Shown here: positions 1 to 7,873 of the stretch, piece by piece
Numbering within the stretch: position 1 is the first letter of the stretch
Layout of the letters: each line of letters begins with the position of its first letter
DNA from: Paenibacillus silvestris
GTDB taxonomy: Bacteria > Bacillota > Bacilli > Paenibacillales > NBRC-103111
Length of the DNA stretch: 64,000 nucleotides
Direction of reading: 5' to 3'
Assembly: GCF_009882985.1 (NCBI RefSeq)
Contig: NZ_WTUZ01000040.1
Coordinates: forward strand, 372,001-436,000
Notes under the pieces: generated by a model
Told to the model about the DNA's origin: nothing
Seen by the model: the letters and a program-made list of their open reading frames with translations, nothing else
Database searches by the model: none
Made by a program: the position numbers and the translations under genes

Positions 1-71
1 AATCCGGCAAATCGCTGTACATTACTCGTGCGTACGTTCTCTATCATGGGTACAATCACTCCTTTAGTCAT
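1..71 (-). CDS. 5' end of an unidentified CDS (runs off the window)
   Basis: A minus-strand reading frame starts at ATG 71 and stays open to the window edge (23 codons). GAGGTG stands 5 bases upstream of the ATG, which supports the start. A second in-frame ATG at 47 also has an upstream AAGGAG, 11 bases away, and could be the real start. The few visible residues (MIENVRTSNVQRFAG from the second Met) loosely recall the N-terminus of small SAM-dependent methyltransferases, but this is too short to assign. Confidence 0.5.
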   Translation of the reverse strand, partial: MTKGVIVPMIENVRTSNVQRFAG

Positions 72-160
72 CTTCACACCTCTAATTATACCTCATTCCG
101 TTTGTTCAAAAGCTGAAATTCCTTGAAATTCACTCATCGTTTACAATTCCAGTGCTATGA

Positions 161-188
161 CAAAAAACAAAAAGAACTGCCTCAGCAG
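161..188 (-). terminator. weak terminator candidate after the ParB-like gene
   Basis: On the minus strand a short CTGC/GCAG stem (177-180 with 185-188) is followed by a T-rich run (161-173). The stem is only four pairs, so this is weak. Confidence 0.3.
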
Positions 189-209
189 CCCATTAACGTT
201 CAATCTATT

Positions 210-713
210 TTAACGCGTGACCATTTTTTTGACTAGTTCATCGACCTTATCTTGCATGCTCCGCACCGTTGTTTTCTTATATTGCATACCTATCCGAAGC
301 ACCTTCAACTGCTGCCTGCGCGAAAGCTTACGAAACCGCGGTTCGCGTTTCAGAAATGTCCGTATGATCGACCAACTGCTGACGGTTACCCGGTCCGACT
401 TGATAGCTGGAGTGTCGTAGGGCAGTGGCTGCTTGCGAAAACGATCCACAAATTTGCCAACGCTTGCAGATAGTCTGCTCTCATCAACAAGGCACACGGC
501 TGATTGTTTATGGGTATGTTTTTTGAGGAAATTCAAATGATGATGCCCGTCTATGATGATATAACCTTTGTCTTTTTTACTTTTTTGCACAACCAATACA
601 TGCATCAGATCTTGCGCTACTTTTTTCAACTCTTTTTTCCGCTGTGAGGTTGTGGTTGTGGCACTCTCCGACTTAATTTTACTCAGAGATATATACTGTA
701 CGGTATATCTCAC
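210..713 (-). CDS. ParB/sulfiredoxin-like domain protein
   Basis: A 167-aa cytosolic protein with no signal peptide or membrane segment. Residues 38-66 read as a hydrophobic strand followed by IIIDGHHHLNFLKKH (52-66), the pattern of the ParB N-terminal/sulfiredoxin-like fold, where a G-H-H/R motif binds nucleotide. The C-terminal half is rich in Arg and Lys (FLKREPRFRKLSRRQQ around 120-135) and could bind nucleic acid. The start is GTG with GAGGAGGGG about 5 bases upstream. It lies 97 bp downstream of the DUF7002-like gene on the same strand. It is too short for a chromosome-partition ParB and lacks an obvious HTH domain. Role unknown; family assignment is from the motif only. Confidence 0.6.
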   Translation of the reverse strand: MRYTVQYISLSKIKSESATTTTSQRKKELKKVAQDLMHVLVVQKSKKDKGYIIIDGHHHLNFLKKHTHKQSAVCLVDESRLSASVGKFVDRFRKQPLPYDTPAIKSDRVTVSSWSIIRTFLKREPRFRKLSRRQQLKVLRIGMQYKKTTVRSMQDKVDELVKKMVTR

Positions 714-810
714 CTATACCCCTCCTCGTCAGACCGCTGTTAAACGCATGAATTCCTGGTTGTAACAGTGTATGAGGGATAGTGTCAGGTAGATGCTTGT
801 TTAGTCGAAA

Positions 811-1494
811 TTAGTCGGTAATATTCGTCCATGGACGCGCCAAATCACGCCAGTTCGCAGGAATTTCTCCCCCATTGCTGACATAAACAGCTGTTAGAAG
901 CTCGGACACACCCTCCATCTGGCCATCGATTAGAACCTCTTTGATCTGCGATGGAGTGCTTGGCACTAAGTCATTCTTGACAAGGCCAAACTGTTCTACT
1001 GGCAAAAACATAGCCAAACTTTTCTTATACGAACAATGATTAGGGAATCGCGGCGAACTGCCAGAGTCGTATTTCGAGAGCGTAACTTGGGTGAAGTAGC
1101 TCATCAGTAAAGCAGACGCATCGAATGCCAGCACGGCAAAAGCTTCCTCTGGCTCCCTTCTAGCGTACGTTGCCATCATTTTTTGGCAATCTTTTAATGT
1201 TGGCCATAGAAAGACATGCCGGTCCAGAAACGCCCGAAATTCCTCAATTGTCGTAGAGGGATCGATCATGCTATCCGCTATTCTCAAATGAGAATTGATC
1301 GTAACCTGTTGGTCTTGATATGGCAAATGCCTTGGCGCTAACCGGCGTTCGCCGATCTGAGAAGGATCCATTTGATAACTTGAAAATAACGTATCGAAAT
1401 GCACAATGGCCGGCAAATTTTTCGCGCGTGTAAAATGGAACAAGCATTTTCTGTTTTGTGCTTTGGTAATAGCCGAGACGACAGCATCACTCAT
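811..1494 (-). CDS. DUF7002-like protein, possible ADP-ribosyltransferase fold
   Basis: A 227-aa soluble protein. The N-terminus has LFHFTRAKNLPAIV (about 18-31), matching the H-x-T...N-L-x-x-I opening of the DarT/DUF4433 and DUF7002 families, which belong to or resemble the ADP-ribosyltransferase superfamily. Mid-protein VFLWPTLKDCQKMMATYAR (about 93-111) and AFAVLAFDASALL (about 117-129) fit the DUF7002 pattern. The start ATG has AAAGGAG 7 bases upstream. The ParB-like gene follows on the same strand. NAD use and any target are inference; no catalytic Glu was pinned down. Confidence 0.55.
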   Translation of the reverse strand: MSDAVVSAITKAQNRKCLFHFTRAKNLPAIVHFDTLFSSYQMDPSQIGERRLAPRHLPYQDQQVTINSHLRIADSMIDPSTTIEEFRAFLDRHVFLWPTLKDCQKMMATYARREPEEAFAVLAFDASALLMSYFTQVTLSKYDSGSSPRFPNHCSYKKSLAMFLPVEQFGLVKNDLVPSTPSQIKEVLIDGQMEGVSELLTAVYVSNGGEIPANWRDLARPWTNITD

Positions 1495-1554
1495 CGTTGT
1501 ACTCCTTTTAAGTCAACCTTTGCAATATTTTACCACAAGCTTCTTTTTTACATT

Positions 1555-1603
1555 CAAAATAGGGCTATCCTTTCAGATCCAAAGAGATCTTCAGGATAGC
1601 CCT
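1555..1603 (-). terminator. terminator of the cysJI operon
   Basis: A perfect 11-bp inverted repeat, AGGGCTATCCT (1561-1571) with AGGATAGCCCT (1593-1603), lies just after the cysI stop. On the minus strand the stem is followed by TATTTTG. Confidence 0.75.
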
Positions 1604-1617
1604 TATGAGATTAACTC

Positions 1618-3336
1618 TTATGCGTGAAAATCTTGTCCGGAACGAACTTCTTTCACATAGCCAGCACGAATAACGAAGTCACCGAAGTGCTCGCCATCCC
1701 AACGTTCTTTGGCATATTGGGTAATAATCGGCCCAAGCGATTGGAGAATCTCTGCTTCGCCGATATTTTCTTTATACAGCTTGTTGAGTCGGTTACCCGC
1801 GTGGCCGCCACCCAAGTACATATTATATTTGCCAGGTGCTTTACCAATAAACGCAAGCTCAGCCAGCATTGGGCGTGCACAACCGTTCGGGCAGCCTGTC
1901 ATCCGGATAGTGATTTCTTTCTCGCTAAGACCTGCTTCATCCAGCATCGGCTCGATTTTGTCCATCAGATCAGGAAGGTAACGCTCGGCTTCCGCCATCG
2001 CCATGCCGCATGTCGGAAGTGACACGCAAGCCATGGAACTTCTGCGTAATGCGGAGTACTGAAGACCATCTGTAAGGCCATATTCCTTGATTAACTCTTC
2101 GATCTTTTTCTTCTTCTGAGGGCTAACATTGCCGATAATTAGATTCTGGTTTGCTGTCAATCGGAAATCACCGGAATGTACTTTGGCAATTTCACGAAGT
2201 CCAGTTAACAGCTGATAATTATCTTCATCTTTGACGCGTCCATTCTGGATAAACAGGGTGAAATGCCATTTGCCATTGCTTCCTTTTACCCAGCCGTAAC
2301 GATCTCCGTTATCGTCGAACTGATAAGGGCGCGCTGCTTCAAGCTTCCAACCAAGGCGCGCAGTTAGCTCTTCAACGAACCACTCGATGCCGCGGTCATC
2401 AATTGTATATTTGAAACGTGCATGCTTACGCACGGAACGATCACCATAATCACGCTGAATCGTGACGGTTTTTTCTGCCAAATCCACGACTTGATCCGGT
2501 GTAACGAATCCAATCACTTGGGCAACCTGTGGGTATGTCAGCGTATCGCCATGCGTCATGCCCATGCCGCCGCCAACGGAAACGTTAAAGCCTTTCAGCT
2601 TTCCATCTTCCACAATGGCAATGAAACCAAGATCTTGTGAGAACACGTCTACATCGTTAGATGGTGGAACGGCGATACCGATTTTGAATTTACGCGGCAA
2701 GTACACTTTGCCGTAAATAGGTTCTTGCTCAGCGTCTTGACTGTCAATGACTTTCTCTCCATCCAACCAAATTTCATGGTAGGCGCGAGTTTGTGGATCT
2801 AGGTGGTTACTGATTCGGCAAGCCCACTCATAAACTTCACCATGCACATCCGAAAGGTAAGGATTAGGGTTGCACATCACGTTACGATTAACGTCACCGC
2901 AGGCTGCCAGCGTGCTAAGCAGCGAGGCATTGACTTCTTGAATCGTTTTCTTCATGTTCCATTTCAGAACGCCGTGAAGCTGGAAAGATTGTCGAGTCGT
3001 TAAGCGGATGGTTCCATTCGCGTATTTCTGTGCAACGCGGTCCATCATAAGCCATTGGTCCGCAGTCACTATACCGCCGGCTGCACGTACGCGCAGCATG
3101 AACTGATAAGCTGGCTCAAGCTTTTGCTTCTGACGCTCATTGCGCAGATCTCTGTCATCCTGCATGTAGCTGCCATGAAACTTCATCAAGCGGTTATCAT
3201 CCTCAGGAATTGATCCCGTGATCGTACCTAGAAGCGTCTCTGCGAGGCTCCCCCGCAAATAGTTCGTTCTTTGTTTAATGTGTTCAACATCGCTATGCGG
3301 TGCACTGTTCTTCGACAATAAATTGTTTTCTGACAT
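1618..3336 (-). CDS. cysI: assimilatory sulfite reductase, hemoprotein beta subunit
   Basis: Reduces sulfite to sulfide with six electrons passed from CysJ, in the cytoplasm, as the last step of sulfate assimilation before cysteine synthesis. The siroheme/4Fe-4S cysteines are visible: C437-x5-C443 (CVSLPTC) and C482-x3-C486 (CPNGC). The length of 572 aa is typical of the family. The chosen start is ATG 3336, with AGGAG 9 bases upstream; the frame extends seven codons to a TTG, but the ATG has the better spacing. It lies 35 bp downstream of cysJ and is co-transcribed with it, ending at a clear terminator. Confidence 0.95.
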   Translation of the reverse strand: MSENNLLSKNSAPHSDVEHIKQRTNYLRGSLAETLLGTITGSIPEDDNRLMKFHGSYMQDDRDLRNERQKQKLEPAYQFMLRVRAAGGIVTADQWLMMDRVAQKYANGTIRLTTRQSFQLHGVLKWNMKKTIQEVNASLLSTLAACGDVNRNVMCNPNPYLSDVHGEVYEWACRISNHLDPQTRAYHEIWLDGEKVIDSQDAEQEPIYGKVYLPRKFKIGIAVPPSNDVDVFSQDLGFIAIVEDGKLKGFNVSVGGGMGMTHGDTLTYPQVAQVIGFVTPDQVVDLAEKTVTIQRDYGDRSVRKHARFKYTIDDRGIEWFVEELTARLGWKLEAARPYQFDDNGDRYGWVKGSNGKWHFTLFIQNGRVKDEDNYQLLTGLREIAKVHSGDFRLTANQNLIIGNVSPQKKKKIEELIKEYGLTDGLQYSALRRSSMACVSLPTCGMAMAEAERYLPDLMDKIEPMLDEAGLSEKEITIRMTGCPNGCARPMLAELAFIGKAPGKYNMYLGGGHAGNRLNKLYKENIGEAEILQSLGPIITQYAKERWDGEHFGDFVIRAGYVKEVRSGQDFHA

Positions 3337-3371
3337 ATCGGCTCTCTCCTCTAGCAATCAACGGTTTCGTC

Positions 3372-5207
3372 TTAGTAAACGTCCCGCTGATAGCGTTTCT
3401 GCTGTTGCATCCGGGACAAGTATTCAGCAGCTTCTTCTGAGCTGAAACCGCCCTCTTGTTCAATAATTTTTGCCAATGTTTCATGAACATCATGAGCCAT
3501 GCGTTTTTCGTCCCCGCAGACATATACGCTAGCTCCTTCTTGCAGCCATTGATACAGTTCTTTGCTCTTCTCAAGCATGCGATGCTGCACATAGACCTTC
3601 TGATCCGTATCACGCGAAAAAGCAACATCCATGCGCGTTAGAACGCCGTCTTTCAACCAACGCTGCCATTCAATCTGATACAAGAAGTCTGTAGAGAAAT
3701 GCTGATCGCCATAGAACAACCATGATTTCCCTTCTGCACCCGTTTCTTCACGCTCGCCAAGGAATGCACGGAAAGGAGCAACCCCAGTTCCAGGTCCGAT
3801 CATAATGATAGGGGTATCTGAACTTTCAGGTAATTTGAAATTCGGATTGTTCTGAATGTAAACCGGCAGTGCATCGCCTGCTTTTACTCTTTCAGCCAAT
3901 TGAACCGAGCATACGCCGTAACGTTCGCGACCACGCGATTCATAACGCACCGTACGAACCGTTACATGCACTTCATCTGGGAATGCTTTGGAGCTGCTTG
4001 CAATGGAATATAAGCGAGCTGGCATTTTGCGCAGAACCGCTATAAACTCAGCTGCTGCGATACCTTGCAGCGAATAATCCTGAACCAAATCAAGCAGGTC
4101 TTTGCCGCTGATGTAAGATTTAAGCTCTTGTTCGTTTCCTGCAGCTACAAGCCCATTCAGGTCCGTATTCACAGTTAATTTCGCAACTTGTTCAACTAGC
4201 GGCTTCGTCAGAATTGTAATTTCAAAATTATGTGTTAATGCTTCACGTACGGAACGTTTGTCGTTTTTATTAATTGTAACGAGTTCTTCCGGATTCCAGC
4301 TCATTGCTGCAATCAATTCCTCGACCAGTTGCGGATGATTTTCCGGATAGATGCCTAAGCAGTCGCCTGGCTCATATTGCAGGTTCGATCCTTCAAGGGA
4401 AATCTCAACATGCCGCGTTTCGCGGTCTGACCCGCGTCCATTCAGATTCAAGTTCTCAAGGACTTCAGCCTGGAATGGATTCGTTCTGGAATATTCGGAC
4501 TCTGCACCACTCGTAGTGGAGCTAACAGCGCTACTTGCCACTGTGGCGGATGACGCGGCTGAAGATGCGCTCAGAGAACTAAGTACGCTGCTCATCCACT
4601 CTGCTGCTGGTTCGTCGAAATCGACATCGCAATCTACGCGCGGAGCAAGCTCTTTACCGCCGAGTTCACCCAAACGCTTGTCGAAATCTTTTCCCGTCTG
4701 ACAATAGAACTCATAGGATGTATCCCCGAGTGAAAGCACAGAATACTTCAAGCCATCTAATTGAGGAGCTCTTTTACTATGAAGGAAATCATGGAATGAG
4801 ATCGCATTATCCGGCGGAACTCCTTCGCCATGGGTGCTGACAATAACCAACAAAGTTTGTACCTTTTTCAAAGCATTCGGCTTGAAATCGGACATGGAAG
4901 AAAGCGTTACCTGAAATCCTTGTTCTTCAAGCTTCTTGGAGAACTTTTTGGCCAAACCTTGGGCTTTACCGGACTGAGATCCGAAGAGCACTGTCAATTC
5001 TTTGGAAATTGCCTCTACACTTGGCGCTGCTGGTGCTGCAGCAGTTACAGGAGCTGTGCCAACACTAACTGATCCTGCTGCGCCATTCATTGCTGTGAAA
5101 TAACCGCTTAACCAAACTCTTTGTGATTCTGTTAAAGTAGGTAGTAGACGATTAAGCAGCTCTACTTGTTCCTGATTAAAAGGACTGTTTGTTACTTGAA
5201 GTTCCAA
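3372..5207 (-). CDS. cysJ: sulfite reductase [NADPH] flavoprotein alpha subunit
   Basis: Carries electrons from NADPH through FAD and FMN to CysI. Domain order: N-terminal cap; flavodoxin domain (from about 70, with LFGSQSGKAQG for FMN phosphate); a Ser/Ala/Thr-rich linker of about 30 residues near 212-240; then the FNR-like domain with RLYSIASS (FAD), MIGPGTGVAPFRAF (NADPH) and a CGDEKRMAHDV motif near the C-terminus. The start is TTG. Two adjacent TTG codons lie at 5210 and 5207; the second is 7 bases from AGGTGG and gives M-E-L-Q-V, matching the B. subtilis N-terminus M-Q-L-Q-V as I recall it. First gene of the cysJ-cysI operon. Confidence 0.95.
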   Translation of the reverse strand: MELQVTNSPFNQEQVELLNRLLPTLTESQRVWLSGYFTAMNGAAGSVSVGTAPVTAAAPAAPSVEAISKELTVLFGSQSGKAQGLAKKFSKKLEEQGFQVTLSSMSDFKPNALKKVQTLLVIVSTHGEGVPPDNAISFHDFLHSKRAPQLDGLKYSVLSLGDTSYEFYCQTGKDFDKRLGELGGKELAPRVDCDVDFDEPAAEWMSSVLSSLSASSAASSATVASSAVSSTTSGAESEYSRTNPFQAEVLENLNLNGRGSDRETRHVEISLEGSNLQYEPGDCLGIYPENHPQLVEELIAAMSWNPEELVTINKNDKRSVREALTHNFEITILTKPLVEQVAKLTVNTDLNGLVAAGNEQELKSYISGKDLLDLVQDYSLQGIAAAEFIAVLRKMPARLYSIASSSKAFPDEVHVTVRTVRYESRGRERYGVCSVQLAERVKAGDALPVYIQNNPNFKLPESSDTPIIMIGPGTGVAPFRAFLGEREETGAEGKSWLFYGDQHFSTDFLYQIEWQRWLKDGVLTRMDVAFSRDTDQKVYVQHRMLEKSKELYQWLQEGASVYVCGDEKRMAHDVHETLAKIIEQEGGFSSEEAAEYLSRMQQQKRYQRDVY

Positions 5208-5310
5208 CAAAATCCACCTCTCATATCTTGCAGTAATAAGAAATTCCCCAATTAATTTGTCACATAAAATTTCACTCTCTTGAAGCTATCATAGGTTTAG
5301 TTGCAGGTCA

Positions 5311-5349
5311 ATTATAATGAATTTATAAGTTCTATCAGTTTAACTGATA
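5311..5349 (-). promoter_or_regulatory. candidate cysJI promoter with LysR-type operator
   Basis: A perfect inverted repeat TATCAGTT-t-AACTGATA (5333-5349) contains the T-N11-A core of LysR-type sites. On the minus strand a TATAAT -10 box lies at 5316-5311, and the corresponding -35 position falls inside the repeat without matching TTGACA, as expected for an activator-dependent promoter. In B. subtilis cysJI is activated by the LysR-type regulator CysL. That CysL binds here is inference. Confidence 0.6.
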
Positions 5350-5471
5350 TGGCTCATTTTTGGCCTGATAACCCTTTCATTTTGCTGAGAGATTACTTGT
5401 GAGAAAATGTGTTGAAAATCAAAAAAAGCCGCGCAGCGGCTGTTTACTAAACAGGTAAGAGTCGTCCAATA

Positions 5472-5646
5472 GGAACTACAGGCCGCTATTTCGGTGAAAA
5501 GGCACATTTTCCACCAGTAGTGGGAACTAGGGTCCGCTAATTTGCCTGTTTCACCGAAAAAACAGGCCATGGGGGCAGGATAAGACCCTGGAGTTCCGTT
5601 CCGAGAGGAAAAGGCTCATTTCCTCGAAATAGAGGACTCTAGTTCT
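5472..5646 (-). repeat. MITE-like interspersed element, copy A (full, 175 bp)
   Basis: Read on the minus strand it begins near AGAACTAGAGTCC and ends in GGCCTGTAGTTCC. About 43 bp at each end form imperfect terminal inverted repeats. A second, inner GGAACT/AGTTCC pair lies inside. It aligns over its full length with the copies at 17129-17304 and 25477-25652. The gene-free stretch 5211-5703 consists of the cysJ promoter, this element and the palindrome at 5664-5688. Confidence 0.8.
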
Positions 5647-5663
5647 CATCGGGACTACAAATT

Positions 5664-5688
5664 GCCTTAGTGGAATTTCCACTAAGGC
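5664..5688. repeat. perfect 25-bp palindrome
   Basis: GCCTTAGTGGAA (5664-5675) and TTCCACTAAGGC (5677-5688) are perfect 12-bp arms around one base. It lies 15 bp past the stop of the 5704-5982 gene and next to repeat copy A, whose conserved leader CTAAGGC it contains. There is no T-run, so it is a poor intrinsic terminator; it could be a cruciform, a protein site or the outer end of the element. Confidence 0.6.
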
Positions 5689-5703
5689 TCTATGTAATTC
5701 CAT

Positions 5704-5982
5704 TCACAGCCGCATCAACGCCCGGCGTTCAGCCTGCGGCTTGCAAACGGAGCAAACCCCCACGACCTTGCCATTCTCGTCCGAGTAGAATGCCAGCTTC
5801 TTCTGCTTCTTCCGGCAGAAAGAACAAACCTGCGTATTCGTGGGTGTCTTCTTTTTGGATTGATAGGTCGACATTTGAATGACTTTGGCAGTCTCGACTT
5901 TATCCCTGACTTTTTGTGTCATTTTAACCAAAGCATAAATGATAAGTGCGAGCACGGGGATTAGAACAATTACATAGATCAT
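5704..5982 (-). CDS. small membrane-anchored zinc-ribbon-like protein
   Basis: A 92-aa protein with one N-terminal membrane segment (residues 2-20), a basic stretch, then two CxxC pairs: CSFC (about 53-56) and CSVC (about 77-80). Together these look like a four-Cys zinc ribbon facing the cytoplasm. GGAGGG stands about 7 bases before the ATG. It is 34 bp downstream of the YesM-type kinase gene on the same strand, so it may be co-transcribed. I do not recognise a named family. Confidence 0.7.
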   Translation of the reverse strand: MIYVIVLIPVLALIIYALVKMTQKVRDKVETAKVIQMSTYQSKKKTPTNTQVCSFCRKKQKKLAFYSDENGKVVGVCSVCKPQAERRALMRL

Positions 5983-6016
5983 AAGCTCACCCTCCCTATT
6001 TATAATGGAAACTTTA

Positions 6017-7846
6017 TCAGCCCACTTGATCCTCCAAAGCCGTTATACACTTATCAAGTGGAAGGCATAACGTCATTCGCGTGCCATATCCTGCGCGGCT
6101 TTCGAAACGAAAAGAGGCTTCATCGCCATAATACATCTTCATCCGAGCGACTACATTCCGCAGACCGAACAGATCTTTCTCTTTTTTACGATCGGTAGAA
6201 ATACCTTCAGCCGCTTGCTTGGCTGCTTCCTCCAGTTTATCACAAATGTAGGCAAGTCTCTCCGGATTCACGCCAACCCCATTATCACTAACCTCCAACA
6301 CGAGCATGGGTCCCTGCAAATAGGAAGAAATGACGAGATCTCCACCTTCACTCTGTTTCTCCAGTCCGTGCAAAACGGCGTTTTCCACTAACGGCTGCAA
6401 TAGCAGCTTCAGCACATGATAAGGCTTGCTCTCTTCCGCAATCTCGTACCTAACGGTAAAGTGGTCCAAAAACCGCAATTGCTGGACTTTAATATAATAT
6501 GTCAAATGAATGATTGTCTCTGCAACTGAAAAAGTCTCATTTCCTTTATTCAAGCTTAACCTGAAAAACTTCGACAGATTCAGCACCATCTCACTGATTT
6601 CATCTGCCTCATAATTTTTGGCGGTCCAATAGATCGAGTCCAACGTGTTGTAAAGAAAATGCGGATTAATTTGCGACTGCAAAAATTTCAGTTCCATTTT
6701 GGACAATAATAATTGCTTCTCGTAATGGTCGCGGATCAACGTCTTCTGATTTTGGGCCATTCGGTTGAAAGACTCAATCACGTACCCTAGCTCGTCCACA
6801 CGTTTATCTTCCAATTGGATGGTAAAATTGCCGGTCCGCAGCTGCTTCATCCCATAGGCAAGCTTGCGAAGAGGAGCTGATATACCTCGATAAACGATCC
6901 AAGAAATCACAATCGCAAGCACCAGACTGACCACTACGATGCCGTAGGTAAACACTTTGAGCGAATCCGTATGGCTTCGAATTTCCCACAGCGGCTGCTC
7001 CATCATGAGCGACCAACCCGACAGCTTCGACTTCACGCTAATCGTAACCATCTCTTGTCCTGACTGAGGAGATTTGCGGATTGACCTGACCTCTTCCTTT
7101 TTGTCCCAAACCTGCGTTTTGAAGCTTGCACCTGTTCCGGTAATCGGCTTGCCATTGCTGCCAAATAAATAAATGTTCGCATTTTTAGAAGGGAGTAACG
7201 GTTTGGCTTGCTCAATCAATGCACTTTTTTTAATAGAAATGACTAGCAAGTTAGGATTAATCAACGTTCGATTATAAGGGTCCATCGTGCGAATCAAGTG
7301 AACACTGTCCGCATCGAAATACGATTCCCCATCTTGAGGAGTATAGAAATATGTCCCGCCACCCGCTTCCATCAATCGCACATACCACTCTTGCTTCTCC
7401 GCCCCCTCCGGCAGCTTGCTGCCCCCAAGTTTAGTAGAAATCACGGTGCGCGACGGCATATGGATAATCGTAATTTGATCTACCATGAGATTAACATTCG
7501 TCATACTTGTGATTTGGTCCATCACCTGAGCGAATTGCACGAACGATTGCTTCTTCGGTTCTTGACCGACAGATTGCAAGGTCGCATTCATATTCATATC
7601 AAAAGCAATTAATGAGGATAGCTGCTCGATGTTTTGAAGCGAGAGGTCTATATAATCCGCCATGGTATGCAAGGCCCCTTGGGTCCTCTCGCCCGTCTGT
7701 ACTTCCACGATCATCTGTGATTTGGCTATGGCAAAAAGACTGAATCCGGAAAGCGGAAGTAAGATCAGTAAAAAATACCACGTTAATCTAACCTGAATGA
7801 AGCCAGTTAGCACTTTTCGCAATTTTGGCACGATGTCAATGGCCAT
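6017..7846 (-). CDS. YesM-type sensor histidine kinase
   Basis: A membrane sensor kinase of the YesM/LytS-like group that controls sugar import genes in Bacillus and Paenibacillus. Domains over 609 aa: TM1 (about 21-43), an extracytoplasmic sensing domain (about 44-295), TM2 (about 298-320), HAMP, then a His-kinase domain with LQSQINPHFLYNTLDSI (phosphoacceptor His) and an HATPase with LLQPLVENAVLHGLE (N box), VSDNGVGV and GLRNVVARM. GGAGGG is 9 bases before the ATG. It follows the solute-binding protein gene by 27 bp. No response regulator is adjacent; the nearest YesN-type regulator (22080-23678) has no kinase, so the two may be partners. Confidence 0.92.
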   Translation of the reverse strand: MAIDIVPKLRKVLTGFIQVRLTWYFLLILLPLSGFSLFAIAKSQMIVEVQTGERTQGALHTMADYIDLSLQNIEQLSSLIAFDMNMNATLQSVGQEPKKQSFVQFAQVMDQITSMTNVNLMVDQITIIHMPSRTVISTKLGGSKLPEGAEKQEWYVRLMEAGGGTYFYTPQDGESYFDADSVHLIRTMDPYNRTLINPNLLVISIKKSALIEQAKPLLPSKNANIYLFGSNGKPITGTGASFKTQVWDKKEEVRSIRKSPQSGQEMVTISVKSKLSGWSLMMEQPLWEIRSHTDSLKVFTYGIVVVSLVLAIVISWIVYRGISAPLRKLAYGMKQLRTGNFTIQLEDKRVDELGYVIESFNRMAQNQKTLIRDHYEKQLLLSKMELKFLQSQINPHFLYNTLDSIYWTAKNYEADEISEMVLNLSKFFRLSLNKGNETFSVAETIIHLTYYIKVQQLRFLDHFTVRYEIAEESKPYHVLKLLLQPLVENAVLHGLEKQSEGGDLVISSYLQGPMLVLEVSDNGVGVNPERLAYICDKLEEAAKQAAEGISTDRKKEKDLFGLRNVVARMKMYYGDEASFRFESRAGYGTRMTLCLPLDKCITALEDQVG

Positions 7847-7873
7847 GTTGGTGGTCCCTCCATTTGTACCGGG

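Noticed and set aside
5221..5310. SAM (S-box) or T-box leader before cysJI
   Set aside because: The short leader contains none of the conserved riboswitch helices or a terminator hairpin.
5340..5570. Open frame on the minus strand beginning MACFFGETGKLAD, similar to one at 17206 on the plus strand (MASFSGEIAKIAD)
   Set aside because: Both are translations of the same 176-bp repeat in the same phase. No ribosome site precedes either, and copies B and D do not keep the frame or the ATG, so nucleotide homology explains the likeness.
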